A stretch of DNA of 64,000 nucleotides, taken from assembly GCF_009801115.1 (NCBI RefSeq), contig NZ_VTOL01000001.1, forward strand, positions 434,001-498,000, in the 5' to 3' direction. Below the pieces are notes generated by a model, which had not been told where the DNA came from, did not search any database, and saw only the letters and a list, made by a program, of their open reading frames with translations. Source of the stretch: Dyadobacter sp. 3J3. Lineage in GTDB: Bacteria > Bacteroidota > Bacteroidia > Cytophagales > Spirosomataceae. The position numbers were made by a program, and so were the translations under genes. Each line of letters opens with the position of its first letter. The first letter of the stretch is position 1. Below are positions 54,230-63,583 of the stretch, one piece after another.

Positions 54230-55915
54230 ATGGCAGAAGTAATCCGTATGCCCAAGATGAGCGACACCATGGAAGAAGGTGTTATTGCAGAATGGCACAA
54301 ACAAGTTGGTGATGTAATCAAATCCGGTGAAATTATAGCCGAAGTCGAGACCGACAAAGCTACTATGGATCTTGAATCGTATTATGATGGTACTCTTCTT
54401 TATATAGGCGTTAAAAAAGGCGATGCTGTTCCTATTGATGGCGTAATGGCGATTGTAGGAGAAAAAGGTGAAGATTATAAAGCATTGCTGGAAGAAGGTG
54501 GTGGAAACGGTTCATCAAACGGAAAAGCTGAGGCTCTGAAAGAAGAAGCAAAACCAGAAGCTCCGGTAGAAACTGCAACACCGACTGCTGAAAAAGCGCC
54601 GGCTGCACCTGCTGCAAAAGCTGCTGAAAAAATCAATGCTGCCGTGGTTCGTATGCCAAAAATGAGCGATACGATGGAAGAAGGAACGTTGGTTTCATGG
54701 CAGAAAAAAGTTGGAGATAAAGTAAAATCAGGAGACATTCTGGCGGAGGTTGAAACCGACAAAGCTACAATGGAACTTGAAGCATATGAGGATGGTACTT
54801 TGCTTTATGTAGGTATCAAAGAAGGCGAAGCAGTTCCAGTTGACGGAATTATTGCTGTAATTGGTGAGGAGGGATCAAACGTTGAAGCTTTGCTTGCCCG
54901 TGAAAACGGAGAAGCAGAACCCGGAGTGGATGCTCCAGAGGCTGCACCAGCTGCAAAAACGGAAGCTGCTGCTCCGGCAGATGCTGAAAAAGCGACATCT
55001 GTTGCGGACTCAGGAGAACGTATCAAAGCTTCTCCTCTTGCTCGTCGTTTGGCTGAGGAAAAAGGAATCAATATTGATCAGGTTTCAGGAAGTGGCGATA
55101 ACGGCCGTATCGTGAAACGTGATGTGGATGAATTCAAACCTGCTGCTAAAACAGAAGCTGCTCCAGCTGCAAAAGCTGCTGAATCAGCACCTGCGAAACC
55201 GGAAGCACAGCCTGCTGCTGCGCCTGCGAGCGGAGATTTCGTTGATACGCCTATTTCTCAAATGCGTAAAACGATTGCACGTCGTTTGAGCGATAGCTTG
55301 TTCACAGCACCTCATTTCTATGTAACCATGGAAATCGTGATGGACAAAGCAATGGCATTGCGTCCTCAATTGAATGAAGTTAGCCCTGCTAAAATCTCGT
55401 TCAATGACTTCGTGATCAAAGCTTGCGCGATTGCGTTGAAACAACATCCTGCGGTTAACTCTGCCTGGTTGGGAGATAAAATCAGAAAATACAATTATGT
55501 AAATATCGGTGTTGCCGTTGCGGTTGACGAAGGGCTTTTGGTTCCAGTGATCCGTGATGCTGACAAGAAAAATCTTTCTACCATTTCGGCAGAAGTAAAA
55601 GATTTTGCCGGCAAAGCAAAAGATAAAAAATTGCAGCCAAAGGATTGGGAAGGAAATACATTCTCGATTTCCAATCTGGGTATGTTTGGTGTAGATGAAT
55701 TTACAGCGATCATTAACCCGCCAGATTCTTGTATTCTGGCTATTGGTGGTATCAAAAAAGTTGCTGCTTTCAAGGAAGACGGAACGGTTTATCCGACCAA
55801 CATTATGAAGGTTACTCTTTCTGCCGATCACCGTGTTGTTGACGGAGCACTTGCGGCTCAGTTCCTGAACACTGTGAAAAAGCTATTGGAAGAGCCGATG
55901 AGCATGTTGGTTTAA
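54230..55915 (+). CDS. aceF: Pyruvate dehydrogenase E2 (dihydrolipoamide acetyltransferase)
   Basis: 561 residues. Two lipoyl domains: residues about 2-78 with lipoyl Lys43 (ETDKATMDL), and about 137-213 with Lys178 (ETDKATMEL). Ala/Pro-rich linkers separate these from the peripheral-subunit-binding domain (about 263-300, KASPLARRLAEEKGINI). The catalytic domain has His534 in DHRVVDG. Two lipoyl domains and the DTPISQMRKTIARRL opening suit the pyruvate complex. E1 and E3 are not adjacent. Confidence 0.93.
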   Translation: MAEVIRMPKMSDTMEEGVIAEWHKQVGDVIKSGEIIAEVETDKATMDLESYYDGTLLYIGVKKGDAVPIDGVMAIVGEKGEDYKALLEEGGGNGSSNGKAEALKEEAKPEAPVETATPTAEKAPAAPAAKAAEKINAAVVRMPKMSDTMEEGTLVSWQKKVGDKVKSGDILAEVETDKATMELEAYEDGTLLYVGIKEGEAVPVDGIIAVIGEEGSNVEALLARENGEAEPGVDAPEAAPAAKTEAAAPADAEKATSVADSGERIKASPLARRLAEEKGINIDQVSGSGDNGRIVKRDVDEFKPAAKTEAAPAAKAAESAPAKPEAQPAAAPASGDFVDTPISQMRKTIARRLSDSLFTAPHFYVTMEIVMDKAMALRPQLNEVSPAKISFNDFVIKACAIALKQHPAVNSAWLGDKIRKYNYVNIGVAVAVDEGLLVPVIRDADKKNLSTISAEVKDFAGKAKDKKLQPKDWEGNTFSISNLGMFGVDEFTAIINPPDSCILAIGGIKKVAAFKEDGTVYPTNIMKVTLSADHRVVDGALAAQFLNTVKKLLEEPMSMLV

Positions 55916-55943
55916 GGTTAGATTATAAAACACACACTTATAT

Positions 55944-56399
55944 ATGAAATCCGGAGACCGTTTAAATCAGCTTGAACCACTTGTTGCTGAAATGCTCATT
56001 AAATTGGATGAGACCGTAGCGAAGGTTGATAGAGTTTCAGAACATGTTGCCGAGCTCAGAATTACAATAAACAGGAATTCTGATATTTTGGATAAGCATA
56101 CTGATATTTTATCAAAACAAAGCGACGCCATTTCCTTTCTTTTAGAAAATCAACTATCAACTAATGGCAAGATTGATAAACTAGATGAGAGAATTGATAA
56201 ACTAGATGAGAGAATTGATAAGCTGGATGGGAGAATTGATAAGCTGGATGGGAGAATTGATAAGCTGGAACTAAGAATGGATAAGGTTGAAGTAAGACTT
56301 GACAAAATTGAGATTAGACTTGATAAAATTGAGACTAGACTTGACAAAATTGAGATTACGACCGATGCTATCTTAACACTCCTGAAAAACAAAAACTAG
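55944..56399 (+). CDS. Heptad-repeat coiled-coil protein
   Basis: 151 residues, cytoplasmic, very charged. Residues about 77-139 are nine successive seven-residue units of the form IDKLDxR (IDKLDER twice, IDKLDGR twice, then diverging to LDKIEIR), giving a perfect coiled coil. The N-terminal part (VAEMLIKLDETVAKVDRVSE) is also heptad-like. Function unknown; such proteins are often membrane-less tethers or DUF1640-like. It follows the E2 gene by 28 bp, possibly cotranscribed. The repeat section is a slippage-prone tandem array, described separately. Confidence 0.75.
   Translation: MKSGDRLNQLEPLVAEMLIKLDETVAKVDRVSEHVAELRITINRNSDILDKHTDILSKQSDAISFLLENQLSTNGKIDKLDERIDKLDERIDKLDGRIDKLDGRIDKLELRMDKVEVRLDKIEIRLDKIETRLDKIEITTDAILTLLKNKN
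56172..56360 (+). repeat. Nine tandem 21-bp units inside a coding region
   Basis: Unit starts at 56172, 56193, 56214, 56235, 56256, 56277, 56298, 56319 and 56340. Units 1 and 2 are identical and units 3 and 4 are identical, so recent pairwise duplication is visible. Later units diverge. Each unit encodes one heptad and keeps the reading frame. Confidence 0.95.
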
Positions 56400-56438
56400 T
56401 TTTTGGAAATGATTTCAATTCAAAAAATACAATAATGT

Positions 56439-56479
56439 CAAAAGTGTCAGGTTTTACAGCCTGGCACTTTTGTTTTAAT
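56439..56479 (+). terminator. Terminator after the coiled-coil gene
   Basis: Stem CAAAAGTGTCAGG (56439-56451) with CCTGGCACTTTTG (56460-56472), one G-T pair, then TTTT. Confidence 0.85.
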
Positions 56480-56536
56480 AACAGATTGAAATTTCTGTAC
56501 GTTTAGCAGATATCATTTAGCATTCACAATTACACT

Positions 56537-57079
56537 ATGGAAAAAATACATGCAACCACCGTTCTGGGCGTACTTCACAACGGCACTGTTTCGCTCGGTG
56601 CAGACGGACAGGCGACGATGGGAAATACAGTAGCTAAAAGCAATGTAAAAAAGATCAGGACATTAATGGGCGGTAAAATCTTGGTTGGTTTTGCAGGATC
56701 AACTGCTGATGCTTTTACGCTTCTTGAACGCTTCGAAGAAAAACTTAATGCGTATGGGGGCAATATGAAACGTGCTGCCATCGAACTTGCAAAAGACTGG
56801 CGTACAGATCGTTACCTGCGTAAACTGGAAGCTATGATGATTACTGCGAACAAAGACGAAATTCTCGTTATATCCGGAACAGGTGATGTATTAGAACCTG
56901 AAAATGGAATTGCAGCGATCGGCTCTGGTGGAAACTTTGCCCTTTCGGCCGCACAGGCTTTGAAAAAACATGCAACGCATCTGACAGCAGAGGAAATGGT
57001 TCGCGAGGGGCTAACTGTTGCAGCTGATTTGTGTATTTACACAAATCACAATCTGGTTATTGAAAAAGTAGTTCAATAA
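56537..57079 (+). CDS. hslV: ATP-dependent protease subunit HslV
   Basis: 180 residues. N-terminal [16 protein letters not shown]: the proteolytic Thr is expected at Thr7 after removal of a short propeptide, like the Bacillus CodW form. [31 protein letters not shown] and [15 protein letters not shown] are diagnostic. It forms the double-ring peptidase of the HslUV complex. No hslU is in this window; the partner must lie elsewhere in the genome. Confidence 0.94.
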   Translation: MEKIHATTVLGVLHNGTVSLGADGQATMGNTVAKSNVKKIRTLMGGKILVGFAGSTADAFTLLERFEEKLNAYGGNMKRAAIELAKDWRTDRYLRKLEAMMITANKDEILVISGTGDVLEPENGIAAIGSGGNFALSAAQALKKHATHLTAEEMVREGLTVAADLCIYTNHNLVIEKVVQ

Positions 57080-57086
57080 ATTCCTC

Positions 57087-57121
57087 TGAAAGCGGTTGAA
57101 AAAGTCGACCGCTTTCAAATT
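57087..57121. terminator. Shared terminator of convergent genes
   Basis: A 13-bp stem TGAAAGCGGTTGA (57087-57099) with TCGACCGCTTTCA (57105-57117). It lies between hslV and the facing GNAT gene, only 7 bp from each stop, and has modest T runs on both sides. Confidence 0.75.
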
Positions 57122-57532
57122 TTAGAGAATCTTCTCTATTTTATAATATTCAATGTTTTCTTTAAAAAAAGGCTCAGAAAACTTTTTGAATCCTTGCCTT
57201 TCGTAAAAATTCAGAGCATCCGTCCTTGCGTCGCACCATAAGCTTTCAAAGTCATTTTTCTTTGCATAATCCATAACCTTCATCATCATTATTTTCCCCA
57301 AGCCACGATTTTGATATTCCGGCAAGGTTGCGAACTTTCTGAAACGCATACTTTTCCCTTCTGCGAATAAGGAAATAATCGTTACAAGTTTAGAATCTAC
57401 ATAAAGTCCGAAATGAATTCCTTGTTCATCTCCTTCCACTTTTACAAATTCGAACGGTTTGTCAGGCCATAGTACTTTATGCCGGATTGGCAGAATATCT
57501 TCAACTGCTACTTTTTTTATTTCAATTCCCAT
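57122..57532 (-). CDS. GNAT acetyltransferase
   Basis: 136 residues. Acetyl-CoA loop PEYQNRGLGKIMMMKVMDYA and the end CDARTDALNFYERQGFKKF fit the GNAT family, ElaA/YjgM-like. Substrate unknown. It lies 15 bp after the dacB stop on the same strand, likely the same transcript. Confidence 0.88.
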   Translation of the reverse strand: MGIEIKKVAVEDILPIRHKVLWPDKPFEFVKVEGDEQGIHFGLYVDSKLVTIISLFAEGKSMRFRKFATLPEYQNRGLGKIMMMKVMDYAKKNDFESLWCDARTDALNFYERQGFKKFSEPFFKENIEYYKIEKIL

Positions 57533-57547
57533 TAAACTTACTTTGTA

Positions 57548-59020
57548 TTACAATTGCGCGAGAAGCGTCATAATTCTGACAAGTTCCTCAGAAACAATCC
57601 GACTACTTTCTTGTTGATATTTGTTAGCAATTATTGCGAAACTTAGTACTGCCCTTGATTTCGTAGTCACATAACCTGCATAAGCTCTTGTTCTTTCAAT
57701 AGAACCACTTTTAGCCCGAATATTGCCTGCTGCCTTTGTCCCCTTACCCAAATTTCTTACCGTCCCGTTAACACCCAAAACTGCTATACTTTTATAAAAA
57801 TCAGGATATGAAGCTTCCTTAGTAGCTAAACTCAAAATATCTGTCATATTATTTGTCGTAACAGAACCTGACGGAGAAAGTCCGCTTCCATCCTTGATGA
57901 AAAAACCACGCATGTCCGCTTTTCTATTCCACCAATAATTGGTTACCGCTTTTACCGCATCATCATAATCTGATTTTCCTTCCAATGTTTTCCCGGCCTT
58001 TTTTAGAAATGAATCAGCATAAAGATTAACACTCCAAAAATTCGCTTGCTGGCAGATTTCACGTAACGGCGGCGACTTATATTCATCCAGAATTTTTCTA
58101 GTGCTTAACATAGAAGCAGGTTTCGCCAGTTTAAATGTAAGTGTTTCGGGAATAATTCGGATGGTATTCGAAAGACTTTGCTTCAAGGTGTAGGCCACAT
58201 AAGCAGCCGGATCGGGAATAGATCCTTTCACAGAAAATGTTGGGACACCTCTTGGCACTGTTCCGGTAAGAATTACCTGATTGCTCAGCGGATTGCCGTA
58301 AACAACCGTTTTATCGCCCGAACCTCTTTCACCGGTCGCAACATGGTTTTGAAAAATAAGATAAGGAATGGATGGATCAATTCCCTGGAATATGGCCGGA
58401 TCATCTTCACCAACACCAGGCTTAAATTTAATTTTATACTGATTGTCGTTGAAATTTAATCCTGAAACACCCGCGCCATAATAGTTACCCAAATCACCCC
58501 AAATCCAGCTATCAGCCAATGTCTTAGTATCAAAATAAGAAGCGTCCGCCAACACATCGCCTTTGATATATTTTATTCCCGCTTTTTGGATAGCAGCAGT
58601 CCATCTTGCTATCAGCTGCGCGCTGGACGGATATTCTTTAAATCGATCGCTGCCCAAGGATGGATCTCCCGTACCCCGTATATAAATATTTCCGTTAAGC
58701 GTATCTTTATTAACAAAACCATCGTACTCCAAAAATGTCTGATATCGAAAATCTCCTCCTAAAATCGAAAGAATTGTTGCTGTGCTTACTAATTTCAGGA
58801 TAGACGCCGAAGGAAGGGATTTTTCAGAATTAATCGCAAAAACTGTCTTTTTATCCAAAACTGATTTTACACTGACCGACAAAGTTCCGTTCCGCATCAG
58901 ATCGCTATTTTGAAGTTCCAGTACAGCATCACTGAAATCCGTTAAAGCCAAACTATCAATAGGTTGAGCCTTTCCTGAACAAAAAAAGAGCACACAGAAA
59001 AAGGTAAATATTAATTTCAT
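57548..59020 (-). CDS. dacB: D-alanyl-D-alanine carboxypeptidase/endopeptidase (PBP4 type)
   Basis: 490 residues from ATG at 59020 (a start ten codons upstream would place basic residues before the signal). Signal peptide ends near GKAQP. Catalytic SxxK is SILK at 73-76, SxN is SVN (in ANFWSVNLYAD), and the KTG triad appears as KSG (AKSGSIERTRAY). PBP4-specific inserted domains give the extra length. Trims peptidoglycan cross-links in the periplasm. Followed at 15 bp by a GNAT gene. Confidence 0.92.
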   Translation of the reverse strand: MKLIFTFFCVLFFCSGKAQPIDSLALTDFSDAVLELQNSDLMRNGTLSVSVKSVLDKKTVFAINSEKSLPSASILKLVSTATILSILGGDFRYQTFLEYDGFVNKDTLNGNIYIRGTGDPSLGSDRFKEYPSSAQLIARWTAAIQKAGIKYIKGDVLADASYFDTKTLADSWIWGDLGNYYGAGVSGLNFNDNQYKIKFKPGVGEDDPAIFQGIDPSIPYLIFQNHVATGERGSGDKTVVYGNPLSNQVILTGTVPRGVPTFSVKGSIPDPAAYVAYTLKQSLSNTIRIIPETLTFKLAKPASMLSTRKILDEYKSPPLREICQQANFWSVNLYADSFLKKAGKTLEGKSDYDDAVKAVTNYWWNRKADMRGFFIKDGSGLSPSGSVTTNNMTDILSLATKEASYPDFYKSIAVLGVNGTVRNLGKGTKAAGNIRAKSGSIERTRAYAGYVTTKSRAVLSFAIIANKYQQESSRIVSEELVRIMTLLAQL

Positions 59021-59304
59021 AAATCTTTCTTTGGTCGGAGCGAATTTCAAAAAATTGTTTTTCTTATGCTAAACTATACAGACTTAACCAATTCTAAGCC
59101 TCTTTTTGATACTTTTGTATTTAATTGTTTAAGTTAGGTGGATGATAATCCGCAACAATTGCCGTTATTATACATGCATTATCTTGCTGCACGTTTTTTT
59201 AGATTAACTTAATACTTTTATTAGACTTTACGATTCGAAATAATATTGATTTTTCGCATTTAAGGGAAAATCACAATATAGATATTCACGGTATTACATA
59301 AAAC

Positions 59305-60729
59305 ATGAAATTGACATTTTGGGGAGCCGCCCAACAAGTTACCGGCAGTATGTTTTTACTCGAAACAGATGATTACCGGATTTTGATTGACTGTGGCTCG
59401 GACTTTGACTTAGATGAAAAAGACAGAAGAACACGCTATGATGAACAAAAAAGTGTATTCCCATTTGATGCGAGCTTAATAAATACAGTCTTGCTAACGC
59501 ATGCACACATTGACCATTCTGGCAATATCCCTAACTTATTCAAAGAGGGCTTTGAAGGACGCGTTGTGTGTACTGAACCTACATTGGCACTCACTTCCCT
59601 GCTTTTAAAAGATGCTGCGAACCTGCATCAAAAAAGATTGAACGCACAAAACGGTTCTTCGAATAAAAAGAGAGGTAGAAAAAAGAAAGATGTCCCCAGA
59701 GATTATTTTGTTGAGAAAAATGTAATTGAGGCATTGGATAACTTTGTCCCCGTTTCGTTTGGGCAGCGTTATAGGATTGCTGATCATGTAGCTATTACTT
59801 TTTATGCAGCCGGCCATTTATTGGGCGCGGCACATATTGTGGTTGAGGTTACAGAAAATGGGGAGAAAAAGAAAATCTGTTTTTCCGGAGATATTGGCAG
59901 GTCCAATTATCCTTTGCTGATCGATCCACAGGAAATACCCCAAGTAGATTATCTGATCTGCGAATCAACTTATGGCAATCGTCTGCATGAAGATACCACT
60001 ACACCAGCAAAAGCATTGGCTGATGTGATAAAAAGAACGTGCATTGATATTCCCGGAAGATTGATAATTCCTTCTTTCAGTGTTGGCCGTACACAGGCAC
60101 TTCTTTTTACACTGAATAAAATTTATGCAGATCATGCTTTCCCAAATCTTAAAGTATTTTCTGATAGTCCGCTGGCACATAGCAGTACCCGAGTTTATCA
60201 GCGCTATGTGCGCTTATTGAACAAAGAAGCCAAAACTTTCCACGCTGACAATGATATTTTATTCGATTTTGATAATCTGATTTATCTCGAAAGTTCTGAT
60301 GCCAGCAAAGCAGTTTCCAACTACAACGAGCCATGCATTATTATTTCTTCGTCGGGAATGATTCAGGGAGGAAGAGTTGAACAACACGTAGAAGCAAACA
60401 TCGGTAATCCTTATGCTACTATCCTAATGATCGGTTATGCGAGCGAAGGAACGCTGGGATGGAGGCTTTTAAACGGCCAGGATAGCATTTCTATTCGTGG
60501 AAACAAGCTGCCAGTCTTGGCTAATATTGAAAAAATTGACGTATTTAGCGGCCACGGAGACCAGAATGATTTGATTAGGTTTGTGAAAATGCAGGATCCG
60601 GAAAAGCTTAAGACTGTTTTTCTGGTTCATGGCGAACATCAAAGCATGACTGAATTTCAGGGCAAAATTAATGAATTAGGCTACAAAACGGTCGAATTAC
60701 CGTTAAGAGGGCAATCCTTTGAACTTTAA
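59305..60729 (+). CDS. Beta-CASP metallo-beta-lactamase-fold nuclease
   Basis: 474 residues. Metal-binding HxHxDH at 66-71 (LTHAHIDHSGN), a further His in FYAAGHLLGAAH, Asp in SGDIGRSNYP, and the beta-CASP motifs around IIPSFSVGRTQ and SSSGMIQGGRVEQH. The C-terminal RNA-specificity (Rmmbl) part ends in FSGHGDQNDLIRFV and HGEHQSM. An RNA exo/endonuclease of the same type as CPSF73-like bacterial proteins. The RNA target is unknown. It lies 27 bp upstream of accA. Confidence 0.92.
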   Translation: MKLTFWGAAQQVTGSMFLLETDDYRILIDCGSDFDLDEKDRRTRYDEQKSVFPFDASLINTVLLTHAHIDHSGNIPNLFKEGFEGRVVCTEPTLALTSLLLKDAANLHQKRLNAQNGSSNKKRGRKKKDVPRDYFVEKNVIEALDNFVPVSFGQRYRIADHVAITFYAAGHLLGAAHIVVEVTENGEKKKICFSGDIGRSNYPLLIDPQEIPQVDYLICESTYGNRLHEDTTTPAKALADVIKRTCIDIPGRLIIPSFSVGRTQALLFTLNKIYADHAFPNLKVFSDSPLAHSSTRVYQRYVRLLNKEAKTFHADNDILFDFDNLIYLESSDASKAVSNYNEPCIIISSSGMIQGGRVEQHVEANIGNPYATILMIGYASEGTLGWRLLNGQDSISIRGNKLPVLANIEKIDVFSGHGDQNDLIRFVKMQDPEKLKTVFLVHGEHQSMTEFQGKINELGYKTVELPLRGQSFEL

Positions 60730-60756
60730 GCCTTAGCCACAAAGAAGAAATATAAC

Positions 60757-61710
60757 ATGAGAACATACCTTGATTTTGAAAAACCAATGGCCGAGCTAGA
60801 ACGTAAGCTCGAAGAGATGAAGGCATTAGCACAGCAAAATAACGTTGATGTTTCTTCTGCTATTTCCCTACTGGAAAATAATATTACCGAACTTCGTAAG
60901 GAAATTTTTGGAAAACTTACAAGCTGGCAGCGCGTCCAGTTGTCTCGTCATCCGGACCGTCCTTATACGCTGGATTATATCCAGCTTATTTGTGATGAAT
61001 TCATTGAACTTCATGGAGACCGTCAGGTGAGAGATGATCCTGCCATGATCGGAGGATTGGCGAATGTGGGCGGACAAACCTGCATGATCATTGGTCAGCA
61101 AAAAGGCCGAAATACCAAGCAGCGTCAGCACCGTAATTTCGGGATGCCAAATCCTGAAGGGTACCGTAAGGCTTTGCGTCTGATGAAACTGGCAGAAAAA
61201 TTTAATGTTCCTATTGTTACTTTGGTTGATACGCCGGGTGCATTTCCGGGTATGGAAGCCGAAGAGCGTGGACAAGGAGAAGCAATTGCCCGTAATATCA
61301 AGGAAATGTTTTTACTGAAAGTACCTGTAATCTGTATCATCATCGGTGAAGGTGCTTCCGGCGGAGCAATTGGCATTGCCGTTGGTGACCGTGTGTTGAT
61401 GTTGGAAAATACCTGGTATTCTGTAATCTCTCCAGAAAACTGCTCGACGATTTTGTGGCGTAGCTGGGATTTTAAAGAACAGGCGGCTGAAGCGATGAAA
61501 ATCACGGCCAAGGATATGAAAAACAACAAGCTTATTGACGGAATCGTTGCTGAGCCATTGGGTGGTGCACATCTGGATCATGCGTGGATGGCTGCCGAAT
61601 TAAAAAAAGTAATTCTGAGTAATATTAAAGAATTGGCATCCATGTCTCCGCAGAAAAGAATCGATCAGCGTATCGATAAATTCTCTGCAATGGGCGTTAT
61701 TATTGAATAA
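60757..61710 (+). CDS. accA: Acetyl-CoA carboxylase carboxyltransferase alpha subunit
   Basis: 317 residues; the biotin-dependent carboxyl transfer of fatty acid synthesis. Opens with [20 protein letters not shown], then [29 protein letters not shown] [15 protein letters not shown] and [15 protein letters not shown]. Matches AccA length. The beta subunit gene accD is not here. Confidence 0.96.
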   Translation: MRTYLDFEKPMAELERKLEEMKALAQQNNVDVSSAISLLENNITELRKEIFGKLTSWQRVQLSRHPDRPYTLDYIQLICDEFIELHGDRQVRDDPAMIGGLANVGGQTCMIIGQQKGRNTKQRQHRNFGMPNPEGYRKALRLMKLAEKFNVPIVTLVDTPGAFPGMEAEERGQGEAIARNIKEMFLLKVPVICIIIGEGASGGAIGIAVGDRVLMLENTWYSVISPENCSTILWRSWDFKEQAAEAMKITAKDMKNNKLIDGIVAEPLGGAHLDHAWMAAELKKVILSNIKELASMSPQKRIDQRIDKFSAMGVIIE

Positions 61711-61728
61711 CCAAGCTTTTAGCCGTTC

Positions 61729-62364
61729 ATGAAAAATAGCCGTATTAAAAATATTGTTTTTGACCTGGGAGACGTCATTCTCAACATTGATGTCCCTATT
61801 GCTTCGGATAATTTCGGGAAATTAAGTGGAAAAGCGCAACATGAAGTACTGACTCTTTTTAAAGAGAATGAACTTTTTCGTTTGTTTGAGACTGGTTTAG
61901 TTAACGAAGAGGCATTTAGAAATATGATCAGGGAAGTTCTTGAATTTCCCGATTGGTCAGAAGAAATAATTGATACGGCCTGGAACAGCTTATTGCTTGA
62001 TATTCCTCCTGCAAGAATTGAACTGATTAAAGAACTTGGCAAAAAATACCGCCTTTTTCTTTTAAGCAATACCAGTTCAATTCATATCAAAGAAGTTAAT
62101 AAAATCCTGCATGCTGCATCGGGTGTTGAAAAGCTTGATGACCTGTTCGAAAAAGTATATCTCTCCTATGAAATGGGCAAGATGAAACCGGATCCGGCAA
62201 TTTATTTGCAGGTTCTGGAAGAATCCGGGCTTGTTGCGGAAGAAACACTTTTCCTGGACGATAATCCGGACAATATCACCGCAGCTTCAAAATTGGGCAT
62301 CGACACAATTCTCGTACAAAAGCCTGTTACCATACTGGACTATCTTAAAGATTATGTCGCCTAA
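61729..62364 (+). CDS. HAD-superfamily phosphatase, YihX-like
   Basis: 211 residues. Motif I FDLGDVILNID (nucleophile Asp12), motif II Ser/Thr in LFLLSNTSS, motif III Lys in MGKMKPDPAIY, and motif IV FLDDNPDNITAA. The order and spacing match the sugar-phosphate phosphatases of the YihX type. The downstream protease gene overlaps the last 11 bp, so translation is coupled. Confidence 0.9.
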   Translation: MKNSRIKNIVFDLGDVILNIDVPIASDNFGKLSGKAQHEVLTLFKENELFRLFETGLVNEEAFRNMIREVLEFPDWSEEIIDTAWNSLLLDIPPARIELIKELGKKYRLFLLSNTSSIHIKEVNKILHAASGVEKLDDLFEKVYLSYEMGKMKPDPAIYLQVLEESGLVAEETLFLDDNPDNITAASKLGIDTILVQKPVTILDYLKDYVA

Positions 62365-63550
62365 TACCCGCACACACCTGATTCAGGCTTTACTTTTTAT
62401 TGCGACTGTCATTACCACCACCATGGCCGGTGCCGAGTGGATGTTTGGTAATGTCTTTTCTTTTGTAAGCACTTTTATTCATTTTCTGGTAGAAAAAACT
62501 TCGGGAGCGTCCGTTCCTGAAACGGGAAAGCCAATGGGCTGGGCGGAATTTTTTATGGGATTTCAGTTTTCAATTCCCTTTTTAGCAATTCTGACCATCC
62601 ATGAATTTGGTCACTACTTTACCGCAAAGGCGCATCAGGTTAAAGTTACCCTTCCTTATTACATTCCGTTATGGTTCGGGATATCTCAAAGCATCGGAAC
62701 GATGGGTGCTTTTATCAGAATTACATCCGTCGTTAAATCCCGTTTAAAATTCTTTGATATTGGAATTGCCGGGCCTTTGGCAGGTTTTGTTGCAGCATTA
62801 GCTGTTTTAACGTACGGATTCACTCATTTGCCTCCGGCTGAGTACATTTTCTCAATTCATCCGGAATATGCGCGCTACGGACTAAGTTACCCGCAATTTG
62901 TATATGAAAATTCAGCTGGAAATATCGTTTTAGGGGACAACCTACTTTTCTGGTTTTTCAAGAATTTCGTTGCAGATCCTGCCCGCATGCCGCATGCTTA
63001 CGAGATTATTCACTATCCTCTACTATTTGCAGGATACCTCGCATTATTTTTCACATCCTTGAATCTTATTCCAATTGGTCAGCTTGACGGCGGACATATT
63101 TTGTACGGAATGATTGGCAAAAAGAAATTTGATGTGGTAGCTCCTGCACTTTATATTGTTTTTGTTTTTTACGCAGGATTGGGAATGTTTAAAGCTGAGG
63201 AATTTGCGATCAGCAGCGATTCAGTATTTTACGAACACTTGCTTTCACTCGTTATCTACATCTATTTCCTTTACATCTGTTTAAGGCGGATTAGTGAAAA
63301 TACTTCAAATGCGCTGATGGTCAGCTTGATGATCGTTGTAGGTCAATTTGGATTATCATTCCTGCGTCCTGAATGGGAAGGATATTCCGGATTTCTACCA
63401 TTCATATTTATTTTGGGGCGTTTTCTTGGAATTCGTCATCCTGAAACGGAGGATAATCAACCGATTGGAACTGCAAGAATAATTCTTGGCATCTTCGCGC
63501 TGATCGTATTTATTATATCATTCAGTCCTAAGCCATTTATCGTGCTTTAA
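62354..63550 (+). CDS. Site-2 protease family (M50) membrane metalloprotease
   Basis: 398 residues from ATG 62354, which overlaps the HAD stop. Zinc motif HEFGH at 83-87 within a membrane helix and LDGGH (second site, PIGQLDGGHILYG). About eight helices. No PDZ domain, so it differs from RseP. It may cleave a membrane-bound regulator or lipoprotein; substrate unknown. The overlap with the HAD gene is a feature of an operon. Confidence 0.88.
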   Translation: MSPNTRTHLIQALLFIATVITTTMAGAEWMFGNVFSFVSTFIHFLVEKTSGASVPETGKPMGWAEFFMGFQFSIPFLAILTIHEFGHYFTAKAHQVKVTLPYYIPLWFGISQSIGTMGAFIRITSVVKSRLKFFDIGIAGPLAGFVAALAVLTYGFTHLPPAEYIFSIHPEYARYGLSYPQFVYENSAGNIVLGDNLLFWFFKNFVADPARMPHAYEIIHYPLLFAGYLALFFTSLNLIPIGQLDGGHILYGMIGKKKFDVVAPALYIVFVFYAGLGMFKAEEFAISSDSVFYEHLLSLVIYIYFLYICLRRISENTSNALMVSLMIVVGQFGLSFLRPEWEGYSGFLPFIFILGRFLGIRHPETEDNQPIGTARIILGIFALIVFIISFSPKPFIVL

Positions 63551-63583
63551 TTTTGAAGACCTCGACATTTCCAAAAACTCAAA

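Noticed and set aside
55184-55831. 215-codon minus-strand frame within aceF
   Set aside because: Shadow of the E2 gene; rich in Arg and Cys without known motifs.
56172-56360. Possible CRISPR-like direct repeats
   Set aside because: The units are contiguous, have no spacers and lie in frame within a coding region, so this is a coding tandem repeat.
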